A DNA stretch of 64,000 bases, taken from assembly GCF_964204645.1 (NCBI RefSeq), contig NC_134036.1, forward strand, positions 1,860,001 to 1,924,000, written 5' to 3'. How positions within the stretch are numbered: position 1 is the first letter of the stretch; every line of letters starts with the position of its first letter. This document shows positions 1-10,499 of this stretch, piece after piece. The translations under genes were made by a program, and so were the position numbers. The notes under the pieces are model-generated. The model had not been told where the DNA came from. It worked only from the letters and a program-made list of their open reading frames with translations, and ran no database searches. This DNA comes from Tubulanus polymorphus (Eukaryota; Nemertea; Palaeonemertea; Tubulaniformes; Tubulanidae).

Positions 1-520
1 TCAACTAACGGGATTCATTCTTGACTGCAAACTTGTAGACCTAACTGCAAGATGTCTCAATATCATGTCAACCTATAGTTCGTTTCAAATCAAATTTTAG
101 ACGTCGCTGTTTCTATTTTTTAGACGCACGTGTGCATACAACGAACTGCTATCGATTTAATGTCAAAAGGAATTAAAGTTCATCGTCAAGATTTCAATCA
201 GATCGACTCATCGCATTCGACGTAAGAGCGTCCATACGCAGTATCCGGGCTACAGAAGCTTTTTTACCAAATATATATTTACGCACCACGACGGATTATG
301 AACTTTTTTGTATATAAGTCTAATGTGCGCAAGTTTTCTTGGCCCGTGTCGGGCTTTTTGAGGGGTAGTTCTATATCAAGAAAACAATGCACTTTTTACC
401 GTGAAAGGGGTACTTTCCAAAAAAATGAAAATTGTATCACTCGAGCTGTCAACTAACTGGATTCCTTCTTGACTGCAAACTTTTAGGCCTAACTGCAAGA
501 TGTCTCACAATCTCAAGTCT
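1..520 (+). repeat. Direct repeat pair about 450 bp apart
   Basis: Positions 1-70 and 449-520 are near-identical: both read TCAACTAAC, then GGATTC, TTCTTGACTGCAAACTT, then GCAAGATGTCTCA with few changes. The first copy may continue off the left edge of the window. Confidence 0.6.
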
Positions 521-663
521 CCAATTGTATCCAAAATGTTGACCCTAATTCTTTTATATATATTGACTTTTTGAAGGGCACTTCGAAAGTTTAAGGGGTT
601 CGTTCGCAACTCCAGAAACCCCTCCGACACGTGCCATTGCAAATAAGTCCACAGTTTGGTATT

Positions 664-786
664 AAATGACCCCGGCTCGAATACCCCCTACATTGGGATG
701 GGACAAATGACCCCGGCTCGAATACCCCCTACATTGGGATGGGACAAATGACCCCGGCTCGAATACCCCCTACATTGGGGTGGGAT
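664..786 (+). repeat. 41-bp tandem repeat, 3 copies
   Basis: Three head-to-tail copies start at 664, 705 and 746. Each begins AAATGACCCCGGCTCG; the third differs only near its end. Very young expansion. Confidence 0.9.
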
Positions 787-1132
787 GAGAGATGGTGAAC
801 TTGAGACGAAATGGGATGATATTGATTAAAAAGAATTTCACCTTCAATTATTGCCTTGCTTTCATTGTAGAGACTTTGACGTCAGTTTGGAGCCGTCTTG
901 TTTCAACTACTCGCCGGAAAAAACCATCCTAGAATAAAACAGTTACAAAATCTTGTGAAAGGATTCATTGCCGAATAAAATCAGCTGCACGGATCCATCG
1001 AGGCCTATATATTTGTCGGAAAATTTCGGCCTAATTTCGATCCTACTGTCGGCTACACTGATGGGTGACTAGCTCAGATAGGCCTAGACTACAGTGAACA
1101 AAATAATTTCTTTTTTAATTCACATATACACG

Positions 1133-1660
1133 TAAGTTCAGGCCCATTAAACCTGTATCATTGGCGGGCCTATTGATGAACATATTTTGGTGATGTCTTA
1201 CTTCAAAAATTTACAAGATGGATGAACAGACTTTAAAGAATTCACCAGAAGTTCAGGTCTATGGAACTATATTGTTTGAAGGCCTTCTTAATGGACACAT
1301 TTTTGGTACCTAACTTTGAAAAATTTACAAGTTCAGGCAATAGAACTAAAGCTCGAAGGCCTTTTAATGGAGACACTTTGAAAAATTCAGGCAGCTACAG
1401 TTTGGAGGCCTTATTAATGAACAAACATTTTGGCAGCTTTCTTTGAAATTCACCACAAGTTCAGGCTTCACCCGCAGCACTGGCAGTGGTTGTCTCCACC
1501 AGTGGTCTCCGTCGCTCTACGATCCTAGTGTAACCAACATCAGACACTAAGATTCTTGGTGAAGTTCAGGCCTATACTGTGAGAACTATCGTTTGAAGGC
1601 CTTTTTAAAATGAACTCATTATTTGGTGGCGAACTTTAAGAGTCGGCACAAGAAGTTCAG
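1133..1660 (+). repeat. Diverged tandem repeat block
   Basis: Several diverged units of roughly 100-120 bp share the landmarks AAGTTCAGG, GAACTAT, GAAGGCCTT and AATGAACA/AATGGACA. The 61-codon frame at 1261-1446 lies entirely inside this block and is not a gene. Confidence 0.5.
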
Positions 1661-2750
1661 ATCTCTAGAATAATGTCGGGCGTTCTGAGGTGTCGGTCGG
1701 CAGCCTCACATTGTAAGAACTATTTGAGATTTTTTGGGTTAGGATTAGGCCTTATTCATTCAACTGATGCTAATGCGATAAATAAAAATAGGTCTTGATC
1801 GTCACGGAAGGAGAAATTGGAACTCATTTGGTTCTCTTTAAAGGCAGCATTTATTTTAAGGCTCCTTTAGGCTTCATACGTGTCATGTTCAACTGTGTAG
1901 GCCCATAATAAACTGATATCTGAGCGGGCTTGCCGTAATAGGCCAAGAACTAGGGTTTTAGGCTTGTACTCGGACAGATCTTTTTTTAGAAAAGATCTGC
2001 CATATTCATTGGAAACGTGTATTGTAGGCTTACATGGTCATTGGTAAGGCCAACGTTATAAATTGAACTGAATGTCCTCTAGGGACGGCGGCCGATCATG
2101 GAATGTTTTAGATCCCTGTATTATTTCTAGATAGGCCTAGATATTCAAAACAATTATAGTTATATATTTTAGACATTGGACGAACTCTAGATAGTTTTTT
2201 TCTCTAAAATCGGAACAAATTGAAGAAAAAAGGAATTTTTAGTTACCTTTTAACAAATCCGGACTCAACGCGTTATTTATTTATTTATCAAAACGGTAAA
2301 AAAAAACAATACCATTTTCGTCGATGCTGATCGTTTCCTCGGAGATCGTGACGTAAATTATGTAGCCTATGAAACCTCCCCGCGAATGGAGGTAGCGCTT
2401 CTCTATATTGCTAATATTACCTTGAGTGATACGCGTACATAAATATTGATTTCTAGGTAAAATCTAATTAAAATGATATTTTATGAGTATTTATCACGTG
2501 GAAAATGTGTATTTTAGAATTTATTTGAGATTTCAGACGTGTTTTGAAAGTTGCGGATGATTCTAGAACCCGTTTAGAACGGTAACGAGTTCCGCTAGTA
2601 CTGAATGCTGATCTGAATTTACCGCCTAACAGCTGATATTCGCTCGTTTACTGTCGCAGTATTTCAGTATTTACACGTGCAGCGTCGCCACTTTACGGTG
2701 TGGAGACTCGTGGTGGCAGCACCGGCCGGCCTGAACCAACCCGATACAAT

Positions 2751-2776
2751 CCAAGATGGCCGCGCCCTGTGTCTAA
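2751..2776 (+). promoter_or_regulatory. Probable UXS1 promoter with YY1-like site and short uORF
   Basis: CCAAGATGGCCGCGCC at 2751-2766 matches the vertebrate YY1 consensus CAAGATGGCNGC, which usually sits at or just after the start site of TATA-less promoters. Its ATG opens a 6-codon upstream frame (2756-2776) ending in TAA. The surroundings (2690-2880) are GC- and CpG-rich, and the inferred coding start is about 100 bp downstream. The role is inferred from the motif and its position only. Confidence 0.4.
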
Positions 2777-2878
2777 TTCAATTCTAAAACTGTCAGACTA
2801 ATGCGTTCCTGCGACGAATTTTCTGATTTGCGATCTGTATTGTAATAAAAGGACTCGCGGGTTTTGAAGTTTGATCGC

Positions 2879-5800
2879 ATGCAGAGACCTCAAACAACAT
2901 TTCAGCTCCGTGGAGCTTTTCTGGTAATTAGAAATTCAACCGATCTTTCGTTGACGTTTCTGTTTTTAGATTTCTAGGGGGCCCTATAAAAATATAGAAA
3001 GAAAAGAATTGTATCGAACACGATTCCGTCTCTGACTATCAGGGGATCAATGGATTGGATCATTGACACTAGAGGCCTAACTGCAGTTAATAAGGTCACC
3101 TTTCCATAGTTAGTTACCTAATTGTTGGTGGTAAGCTTTTTATAATCGGATGAGCTTTTATACCAACTGTGGTTTGTGAAAATATCCGATCGGGAAACTA
3201 AACCACAGGGCCAAGTTTCACAAAAAAGTTTAACTCTTAAATCGATTTAATTTCTTCATTAATTCAGTTTATCTTAAATCGATTTATAGGCTTTAATCCC
3301 TTTAGATCCTTTTTGTGAAACTGGACCCAGACAGGTTACTGACTAACCTTTCCACTGTATGGCCATGGGCATGGGGTTAGTAGTGTAGTTAGTCTGAATA
3401 CCAGTCGTTGTTACGGGTTCCCTTACGTTGTTTGGGGAACGACGGCTAAGTACTAGATTAGGGGTTAGTGTAGTCAGTAACCGGTCTGTGATTCAGTTTC
3501 ACGATCGGATATTTCCACAAACCACATATTGGTACCACACGTTTAATATTTAAAGCCCATCAGATTATGAAAAGCTTACCACCAACGATTAGGTAACTAA
3601 CTAGGGTTAGTGTTAATAAAGAATGGAATTAGGGACACCTAAAGTTACTATTCGTTTAAGGCAGTAGGCCTAAAGGTTCTGGGTTCCTGCCAGGAGGGTG
3701 TTGACTGTTGAGCGATTGCAGCCCCAAAAGTTTTTTTTCTAAAGGTCATTTTTAATATTTTTTGTGAATATTTGCAGCAGAATCTCGTGTACGGCGGTCA
3801 GCGTGGAGAAGGTCTTCCCGGTAAAATCTGTTCCATCCTCGCAGCGATCGTGTTTCATCGTAAAACATTCATCACTATGTTAGTTACAAGTGTTACTTTA
3901 TTGATTGGTAAGTTAGAGAGATAGAAATAGACCGTTTGATAGTTGAGAGGGTCTCATAGCCTTCTCGACCCCAATTCCATAGTTTTGACTCACTGATCAG
4001 GGAAATCAGGGAATTTCAGAATTATTTTTCCCTGCTGGGAATTTTGGATTTCCAGATCTGTAAGAACCTTGGTTACCCCTTAACCCCCTGTTGAAACTGA
4101 ATCTCGGCTTCAGAATTTTTTAACATCAGATGTTATTTGTATTTTGTTTCTATAGTCTATTTACACTGGACATCCGGTTCATTGGTGAAAAATATGAAAA
4201 ACGATGACGGTACTATTATTGATGAGTTAAATGAGCTGAAAAATAGAGTGACTGTACTGGAGAAAAGGTCAGTGTTCTCTCCCTCCCTCCCTCCCTCCCT
4301 CCCTCCCTCCCTCCCTCCCTCCCTCTCTCTCTCTCTCTTCCTCACCCCTTACCTTGCCCCCTCTCTATCCTCCATCTCTCTCATCCCCCTCTTCCCTCTA
4401 ATTTACCTCATTCACCATCCATCTCTCTTTTCCTCATGCCCCATCCATCTTACCCACAATCAATCTTTCTTCCCTCTCATTCTCCTTCACACATATGCTC
4501 TCTCCTCCCTTTCGCTCTCCTTCCCTCCCTGCATTCATTTCCAAGATGATTAACTAAACCTATGATTCTGATTTCAGTAAGAAAGTTTATCCCGCCGTCA
4601 GATTTCTAACTTACAAGGACAGAAAACGAATTCTAGTAAGTTCTCGGATGATGCCATGATTTTACAAAAGTAATTTTCAGTACATTAAAATTTTAACGGT
4701 TTTCTCTTTGTTTTAATTCCTTGTTTAGGTGACAGGTGGCGCCGGTTTCGTCGGGTCGCATCTCGTCGATCAGCTGATGATTCAAGGTCACGAGGTGATC
4801 GTAGTCGATAATTTTTTCACCGGCCGTAAACGAAACGTGGAGCACTGGATCGGACACGAGAACTTCGAGTTGATTCATCACGATGTCGTTAATCCTGTTT
4901 TCTTGGAAGGTCAGTCAAAAACACTTTCTTGAAAGGCTAGCCCTTGCATGGTCTACTTATTGATTCCTTAGAAACTCCTTAACAATGGAAAATGCTTTTA
5001 AAGGTGCTTGAAGCTCCTTTAATTTGAGCAAAATGCCTGAAACATCTTTAAACAACTACGATTTTGAGAAATTCAAAAATATTCATGAATTACTGCCTCA
5101 TCTAACGGTTGAATGCTGGGGCCAGTTTTTGCAGTCATGGCTTAGATAAGATTTTAAGACCATTTTAAGCTTTATAGCTCCAGTCTAACAACTTAAAACC
5201 AGTCTGAAGACTTGAGACGATTTCGGACTTAAATTTCGACTATGGAAAGTAAATCCATGAATCCCAATACGATGTCATCAAATTGATGTGGCGATAAACA
5301 CTTCCATTAAAGATGGCTATGTCCATAAATCCCCCTATACATATATATCGTTGTTGTATATTTTAGTTGATCAGATCTACCACTTGGCGTCGCCGGCGTC
5401 TCCACCGAACTATATGTACAACCCGATTAAAACGATAAAAACAAACACATTCGGTACAATCAACATGCTCGGACTGGCGAAACGGACTCGCGCCCGGATG
5501 TTACTGGCGTCCACGTCCGAGGTGTACGGCGACCCTGAGGAACACCCGCAGAAAGAGACGTACTGGGGCCACGTGAACCCGATCGGCCCGCGGGCCTGTT
5601 ACGATGAAGGCAAGCGCGTCGCGGAGACCATGTGTTACGCATACGCTAAACAGGTAATCATTCCCCCTATGACATCATCAAATTGTTGTGATTTAAGATG
5701 GCTTCTTCAGTAAATCCCGTAAATGTTATCGTCAAATTGCTGCTCCCTCAAATCCCCCTATGACATCATGTAATTGATGTGGTTATAAATGATTACTCCT

Positions 5801-7740
5801 ATGAATCTCCCTATGACATCATCAAACTGATCTAAAATATGGTTACCGCTTTAAATCCCCCTATGACATCATCAAACTGATGAAGAAGCCTCTATAAATC
5901 CCCCTATGATGTCATCAAACTGATGAAGATGCCTCTATAAATCCCCCTATGATGTCATCAAACTGATGAAGAAACCTCTATAAATCCCCCAATGACGTGT
6001 AAAGTTAACTGGTGAAGTTTGAATGATTTATAGGAGAAAGTTGAGGTTCGAGTGGCGAGAATATTTAACACATTCGGGCCGAGGATGCATATGAAAGATG
6101 GAAGAGTTGTGAGTAATTTCATCCTGCAAGCATTACAAGGAGAACCAATCACTGTAAGTATCAAACATCCAACCACACACTGTATTCTCTTTCCTGATGT
6201 ATTACAAGGGGAACCAATCACTGTAAGTATCAAACATCTTCTCTCCGGATATATTTGTGAATGAACTATGATACGTGCATTGTAACTATCAGCGGCCTGG
6301 GGGACTTATGAACGAATATTGCCTTTTTGGACATAAAAGTCCCTTTTTGGGATGTGACAAGTTCTTCAAAATTTGGCCTCTGGCTCCACCCTTGTATAGT
6401 ACTTATCCTATGGGCAAATGAGCCCTGACTAAGGACGGGTCTTCAACTAAAAAACAGTCTTTTATAACATACTAGGCCAAATTTTGCTCCATAGCTGATC
6501 TTCTGAAAAACTTTTTTAAACCATTCTGCGCTATTATTAAAATGATTAAGATAAAAACACAATACTAGAATATAGTCAAACCTATTTTGGTCTGGTGCGG
6601 ACAATATTTGCGGTCCATTTGTTCGTTAATATACAAGAAAAGGACTCTCTGGTCCCAAATGATCCGAATTAAGCGGATTCTACTGCATTCATCAGGAATA
6701 ATGTTAGATTTTATTTCAAAGTTGATGGATTGTTTCAATATTTAATTTTTCTCTGATTTCTGCATTGTTGATACTAGGTTTACGGAGATGGCACTCAAAC
6801 TCGTTCGTTTCAATACGTCAGTGATTTAGTGTCAGGTTTGATCTCGTTGATGAACAGTAATTATAGTTTACCCTGTAATATCGGGAACCCTGATGAATAT
6901 ACCGTATTGAACTTTGCTGAAATTATTCGGGACCTCGTCGGTAAGTTTTATTAGAACTTTGCTGTTGGGTTCCGTTTAGAATTCAAAATCAAAGAAAAAA
7001 ACAATCAAATGAAGATAAACTAACGTTTTTCTTTAAAATTGTGTTTAACCGTTTTCAAAATAGGCTCAATTCTATGAGCAATTTTCATAAACTAAGAGAG
7101 TAGTGACGTTTAGACTCAATTCTATGAGACATTTGCAAAAGCTAAGAGAGTAGTGACGTTTAGACTCAATTCTATGAGACATTTTCAAAACTAAGAGAGT
7201 AGTGACGTTTAGACTCAATTCCATGAGACATTTTCAAAAAACTAAGAGAGTTGTGACGTTTATACTCAATTTTATGATACATTTTAAACACCGAAAATTT
7301 TGATAATGAAAAGTTGAGTCGAAACATCTCTTCTGAGTTTTTCAAAAAATTATGAAATTTGGGATTTTTCTTGTTCTAGGCGGGCCGAGTAAAATAGAAC
7401 ATCGTCCAGCGATGCAAGACGATCCCCGACGTCGTAAACCGGATATCAGACTCGCTAAAACTCATCTTAACTGGACGCCAAAGGTTAGATTGAAATGAGA
7501 TGTCAAATCTCAGCTATCCTCCCTCCCTGCGCAGTCATAGACATGCTTAACAACACCTACAGTCTTTACATACAGACCATCGAATTGATAATTTTTTAGG
7601 CTAATTTGAAATTTCCGTTAATATTTCAGGTTGCTATGAAACTCGGTATTCAAAAGACAATTGAATATTTCCGCGGTGAATTGCAGCGATCTCAACACAG
7701 CGAGCGTAACTTTGTCGCCGTCAATTCTCAGAAAAACTAA
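2879..7740 (+). CDS. UXS1: UDP-glucuronic acid decarboxylase 1 (UDP-xylose synthase), 10 exons
   Basis: Exons: 2879-2923 (inferred), 3778-3907, 4156-4267, 4578-4635, 4729-4909, 5367-5653, 6034-6153, 6778-6940, 7380-7483 and 7630-7740 (TAA). They sum to 1311 nt, 436 aa, close to animal UXS1, and all junctions keep phase. The enzyme converts UDP-glucuronate to UDP-xylose with bound NAD in the ER/Golgi lumen; UDP-xylose primes glycosaminoglycan chains. Visible: short basic N-tail, signal-anchor helix about 46-62, a charged stem, the Rossmann loop [10 protein letters not shown] at 117-126, [20 protein letters not shown], the active-site stretch STSEVYGD at 224-231, and YxxxK as Y254/K258 (ACYDEGKR). 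[12 protein letters not shown] and the C-terminal [11 protein letters not shown] are also typical. Exon 1 is chosen because exon 2 is open upstream of its Met49 (3877) and the ATG exon at 2879 joins it in phase; a start at 3877 is possible. Confidence 0.93.
3095..3605. mobile_element. Long inverted-repeat (MITE-like) element with a nested hairpin element
   Basis: The left arm (3095-3207 plus 3331-3345) and right arm (3467-3605) are inverted copies of one sequence. Landmarks are AGTTACCTAAT, GGTGGTAAGCTTTT, ATAATCGGATGAGC, GTGGTTTGTGAAAATATCC and AAACTAAACCACAG. Related single arms occur at 17221-17345 and 53911-54001. No transposase frame is present, so it is non-autonomous. Lies in UXS1 intron 1. 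Confidence 0.7.
3209..3327. mobile_element. Hairpin MITE inserted in the larger element, 3-bp target duplication CAG
   Basis: A 119-bp palindromic element with ends GGCCAAGTTTCACAAAAA and TTTTTGTGAAACTGGACC. CAG flanks it on both sides (3206-3208 and 3328-3330). The related arm at 17235-17245 shows the uninterrupted sequence with a single CAG (read on the minus strand). A second copy of the family lies at about 57170-57282. Confidence 0.8.
4279..4345 (+). repeat. CCCT and CT microsatellite
   Basis: About 45 bp of CCCT repeats pass into CT repeats 12 bp after the UXS1 exon 3 donor. Imperfect pyrimidine-rich sequence continues to about 4540. Confidence 0.9.
5117..5250. mobile_element. Diverged GGCCAGTT hairpin element
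   Basis: GGGGCCAGTT at the left, the internal landmarks ATGGCTTAGA, AAGACC and AACTTAAAACCAGTCT, and a decayed right end. Same family as the copies at 28497 and 59776. Lies in UXS1 intron 5. Confidence 0.5.
5258..5995. repeat. CCCCCTATGACATCATC repeat cluster (UXS1 introns 5 and 6)
   Basis: Units carrying AAATCCCCCTATGACATCATCAAA occur at about 5258-5340, then repeatedly at 5660-5995, with CTCTATAAATCC and ACTGATGAAG between them. The same sequence in the other orientation fills myosin introns 12 and 32. Confidence 0.75.
6131..6238 (+). repeat. 69-bp tandem duplication across the UXS1 exon 7 donor
   Basis: Positions 6131-6169 and 6200-6238 are almost identical and both contain CCAATCACT followed by GTAAGTATC. 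The real donor is at 6154 and the copy at 6223, 69 nt apart. The intervening sequence is open, so use of the second donor would add 23 codons repeating LQGEPIT. Confidence 0.85.
7060..7295 (+). repeat. About 50-bp tandem repeat, 4-5 copies
   Basis: Units begin TAGACTCAATTCTATGAGA at 7111, 7161 and 7210, flanked by weaker copies, and contain CTAAGAGAGTAGTGACGTT. Lies in UXS1 intron 8. Confidence 0.85.
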
Positions 7741-8036
7741 TCAACGAAACACAAGTTTGTCTGCGTGCGCGCATGTGCGTGTTTACTTAATTTGGTACAT
7801 CGTAATTTGTTACAATGTAATTTATAGTAGAATATGTGCTACAATGGAATAGCTTCGATGAACAGCTGAAATTGAGAGATACATTGTAGTACCTTCAACT
7901 CTGAATTGTAATCTAAGGTAAACTAATCACAATGTATATTGTATCACTCAAACCGAAAAGAATCTTTGAGATGCTTTTCGTTATCAAAATGTCCACTAGA
8001 TTCGAGTGTTAACGAGTTTCCACTGTAGTCCATTGT

Positions 8037-8042
8037 AATAAA
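8037..8042 (+). terminator. Probable UXS1 poly(A) signal
   Basis: First AATAAA after the UXS1 stop (297 bp downstream), giving an ordinary 3' UTR of about 320 bp. Confidence 0.5.
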
Positions 8043-8599
8043 TTCACCCGAGGTCAGGAAATATTTTCTCAGAAAACAAGTCAGCTCATCTCCTATGTTT
8101 AAAAATCGATTGAACGAAGAGCTTAAATCAAAATGGCTTATTTCTTGTGAAGATTTCTAAGATTTTATTATGTATGTAAGAAAAAGATCTGTTAATTGCA
8201 GTAAATTGATTAATGGTTCAGGGTTAGGTTTACGGGATATGAATAACTTATTGTCCAAGTCGTGGTTGCGGGATCTGACTGATTACCTTAGTTTGGGTAA
8301 ATATTTGGTATTTAACTGCAGGTGCGGATCTAGGAAATCTGGAAGGTGCCGAGGTCTTGAAGAAGAGACATTTTATAAGTCACTATCGGGGTCACGCCCT
8401 CGGTTTTAGATATTTTTGAACAAAACATGTAATTTTACGTCAAATTTGCAGGTTTTAATGATCTTTAACTTGAGGAAAAAGGCAACTGCCTCCATGGACC
8501 GCCCCACCCCCTTAATCCGCCCCTGTTGAGTTTGGTGTCAAATACCGAGTAAGAGAGTTGACAACTTCTATTCAGAAGTTTTCACTCTTATGTCGTCCT

Positions 8600-8655
8600 C
8601 CATCGGCAGGGATTTCGAACTCGATGGCATCGCTCGACTCAGCCACTTATGCGAG
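8600..8655 (-). repeat. Possible degenerate tRNA-derived (SINE-like) fragment
   Basis: Read on the minus strand this contains TGGCTGAGTCG, similar to a Pol III A box, and GAGTTCGAAATCC, similar to a B box. The two are only about 12 bp apart, so this is not a functional tRNA gene. Confidence 0.25.
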
Positions 8656-8994
8656 GATGTCTAGCATGAATTTTGTCCAATAAAATTGTGATCGAATTCT
8701 TTTTTTCCATATAAAAGAAAAATGTTACGTGTATTAAGTCTTATCTGTATTGAATGTTAGTTATATGATGTATTTTATAATCGAAATATGCACTTGAAAT
8801 ATTTTTTGACACTTTTTCTCACTTGCTGTGGTTTCCTCTTGTTACAATCGACTATTTTGAAATGTGCTTAACGTGCGTCTTTTTTCTTTATTGTTAATGT
8901 GTTTTAAAAAAACTCTATCTTTATAGTAATTTGTCACGTGTCCTACAAGAACAAATATTTAATCAATCAAAATTTCAGGGAAGGGAATTTTTTT

Positions 8995-9112
8995 CTCCAG
9001 GGCTCCACTCCGGGCGAGGAAGAGCAAAGTTGCGCTCTGGGGCACCAGTCCGGGCGAGGAGGGGCAAACTTGCGCTCTGGGGCTCCCGTCCAGGCAAGGC
9101 GAGGGGGGACGG
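8995..9112 (+). repeat. GC-rich tandem repeat, about 2.5 copies
   Basis: A unit of about 50 bp with CCGGGCGAGGA, GCAAA and TTGCGCTCTGGGGC repeats two to three times. It creates spurious overlapping frames on both strands. Confidence 0.75.
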
Positions 9113-9404
9113 GTTACTTGTTGCTTTATATGTGACATCATTACTCTCAATCCACATGTCCAATCTCAATTTTGTGAACTCTTAATTTTGTCACTTGCTC
9201 ACATTCGTTTTTATTTGTATATCCATTATTTATGTTTTTGTCATGTGTTGCTGTCGGGAAAGGGGTTCGGGGGGGGACTTTTAGAATACGGTACTTTGGT
9301 CCCACTTAATCCTGGCGCTAGGGGTAGCCACACTATTGCGTGTGACTCACAGTTTGCAAACCAATATTGAAGATCTGCCATATGTAACAACAAGAGATAA
9401 TCAC

Positions 9405-9517
9405 GGTCTGGTTTTATAGACTGGTATTACCTTTAACCCCGGGGCTAACTCAAGTCATTTTCAATTGAGTTAACCTTCGGTTTAAAGGCAATACCGGTTT
9501 ATAAAACCAGCCCCAGG
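9405..9517. mobile_element. Hairpin element with GGTTTTATAGACTGGTAT ends
   Basis: Ends are GGTTTTATAGACTGGTATTA and its inverted copy ending ATAAAACCAG, with a palindromic core around CAATTGAGTTAACC. Related copies at 36228-36389 and 55187-55300. Confidence 0.7.
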
Positions 9518-10213
9518 GGATTTACAAACTTTGTGGGTCTATCCTGTAAATCACCGATATTGTCTTTGTCAACCCAATATGGTATTGTGACATCGTAAAA
9601 GTGCATGACCTCGGTAATAGCCAAATTAAATGTTTTTTCGCTGTACGTAAAATATGGAATTTTTTGTGAGATGTTTATATTCGTTGTTTGTAACTTTATT
9701 TCGATGATGATAATGAGCATTATAATTATCATTATTATTATTATTACTATTATTATTATTGTATTATATGATATATTAATATAAAGAAATTAAATGAGTG
9801 TAAACTATATTTATGTAGTTCTATTTATCGTTGGAACTTAGATTTCCGTGGGATTTACCCCAAATGGCGCAGCAGACTCTGGTTCCATAGTTGAAAGTTT
9901 AGATTTGACGAACGTAGAACCAGGGAACACACTTCCCTGGTAGAACTAAATATTCGCTGGCAGTCCAGTAAATAGACATTGATTTGAATAGCACATTCCG
10001 TGCCCTCTCCTACTTAAACCGAGACCAAAACGTCTCTCCGTTAGACTGTTAACGTTGTTTTGACAAGATAAGTAAATTAATGTTGTCGCAAGGTTGGGTA
10101 AACTCGATCTAATAGATTTAAATATACTAATGACAATTGCCAAGGATTGCTGGCTTCACAATCTGATATGGATTGAGCTGGTTCAGTGTAGTTCAAAACC
10201 CTCGATAGATTGG

Positions 10214-10220
10214 TATAAAA
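10214..10220 (+). promoter_or_regulatory. Upstream TATA box of the galectin gene
   Basis: TATAAAA in the context GGTATAAAAGCCGCGC, 183 bp upstream of a second TATA box with similar flanks. It could drive an alternative, longer 5' UTR; inferred from motif only. Confidence 0.35.
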
Positions 10221-10396
10221 GCCGCGCATGCTTGAAGAAGTTCTGTTTGTCAGTGGACTGGAATTTTGTGTCCATTGAAACCAGTCTATGAAAGAGGTTA
10301 CGACCGACCGTCGAGTGTGACGAATTCTCAATAGACAAACAGTCTAGGTCAGTGCCCGGGTCGTCTTTTCTATTGTAAGTAAGTCCTGTGTCGTGG

Positions 10397-10403
10397 TATA
10401 AAA
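10397..10403 (+). promoter_or_regulatory. Galectin TATA box
   Basis: TATAAAA in the context GTGGTATAAAACTCGCG, about 100 bp before the galectin ATG. It predicts a start site near 10425-10432 and a 5' UTR of about 70 nt. The other genes in the window look TATA-less, which suggests inducible or tissue-restricted expression for this one. Confidence 0.55.
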
Positions 10404-10499
10404 CTCGCGTAGTCAACACCAGGACGAACTGTGAGTATATTGCAGCCCTACTGACGACCAGCTCCTCTTCCGAGTCGGCACCAGATTTACAAAAACGTC

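Larger units (their letters stand above)
1..2740. other. Intergenic DNA upstream of UXS1
   Basis: No coding region is supported here; the longest ATG frame is 61 codons and lies inside a diverged repeat. The stretch holds a pair of direct repeats (1-70 and 449-520), a 41-bp tandem triplet (664-786) and a diverged tandem block (about 1133-1660). From 1700 to 2600 it is AT-rich and I see no structure in it. CpG-rich sequence starts near 2640 and leads into the UXS1 5' region. Confidence 0.6.
8043..10210. other. Intergenic DNA between UXS1 and the galectin gene
   Basis: No supported gene. It holds a possible tRNA-like relic (8600-8655), a GC-rich tandem repeat (8995-9112), a hairpin element (9405-9517) and an ATT-rich microsatellite (about 9715-9765). 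The frames of 60-84 codons here overlap one another on both strands inside repeats and show no protein-like conservation. Confidence 0.6.
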
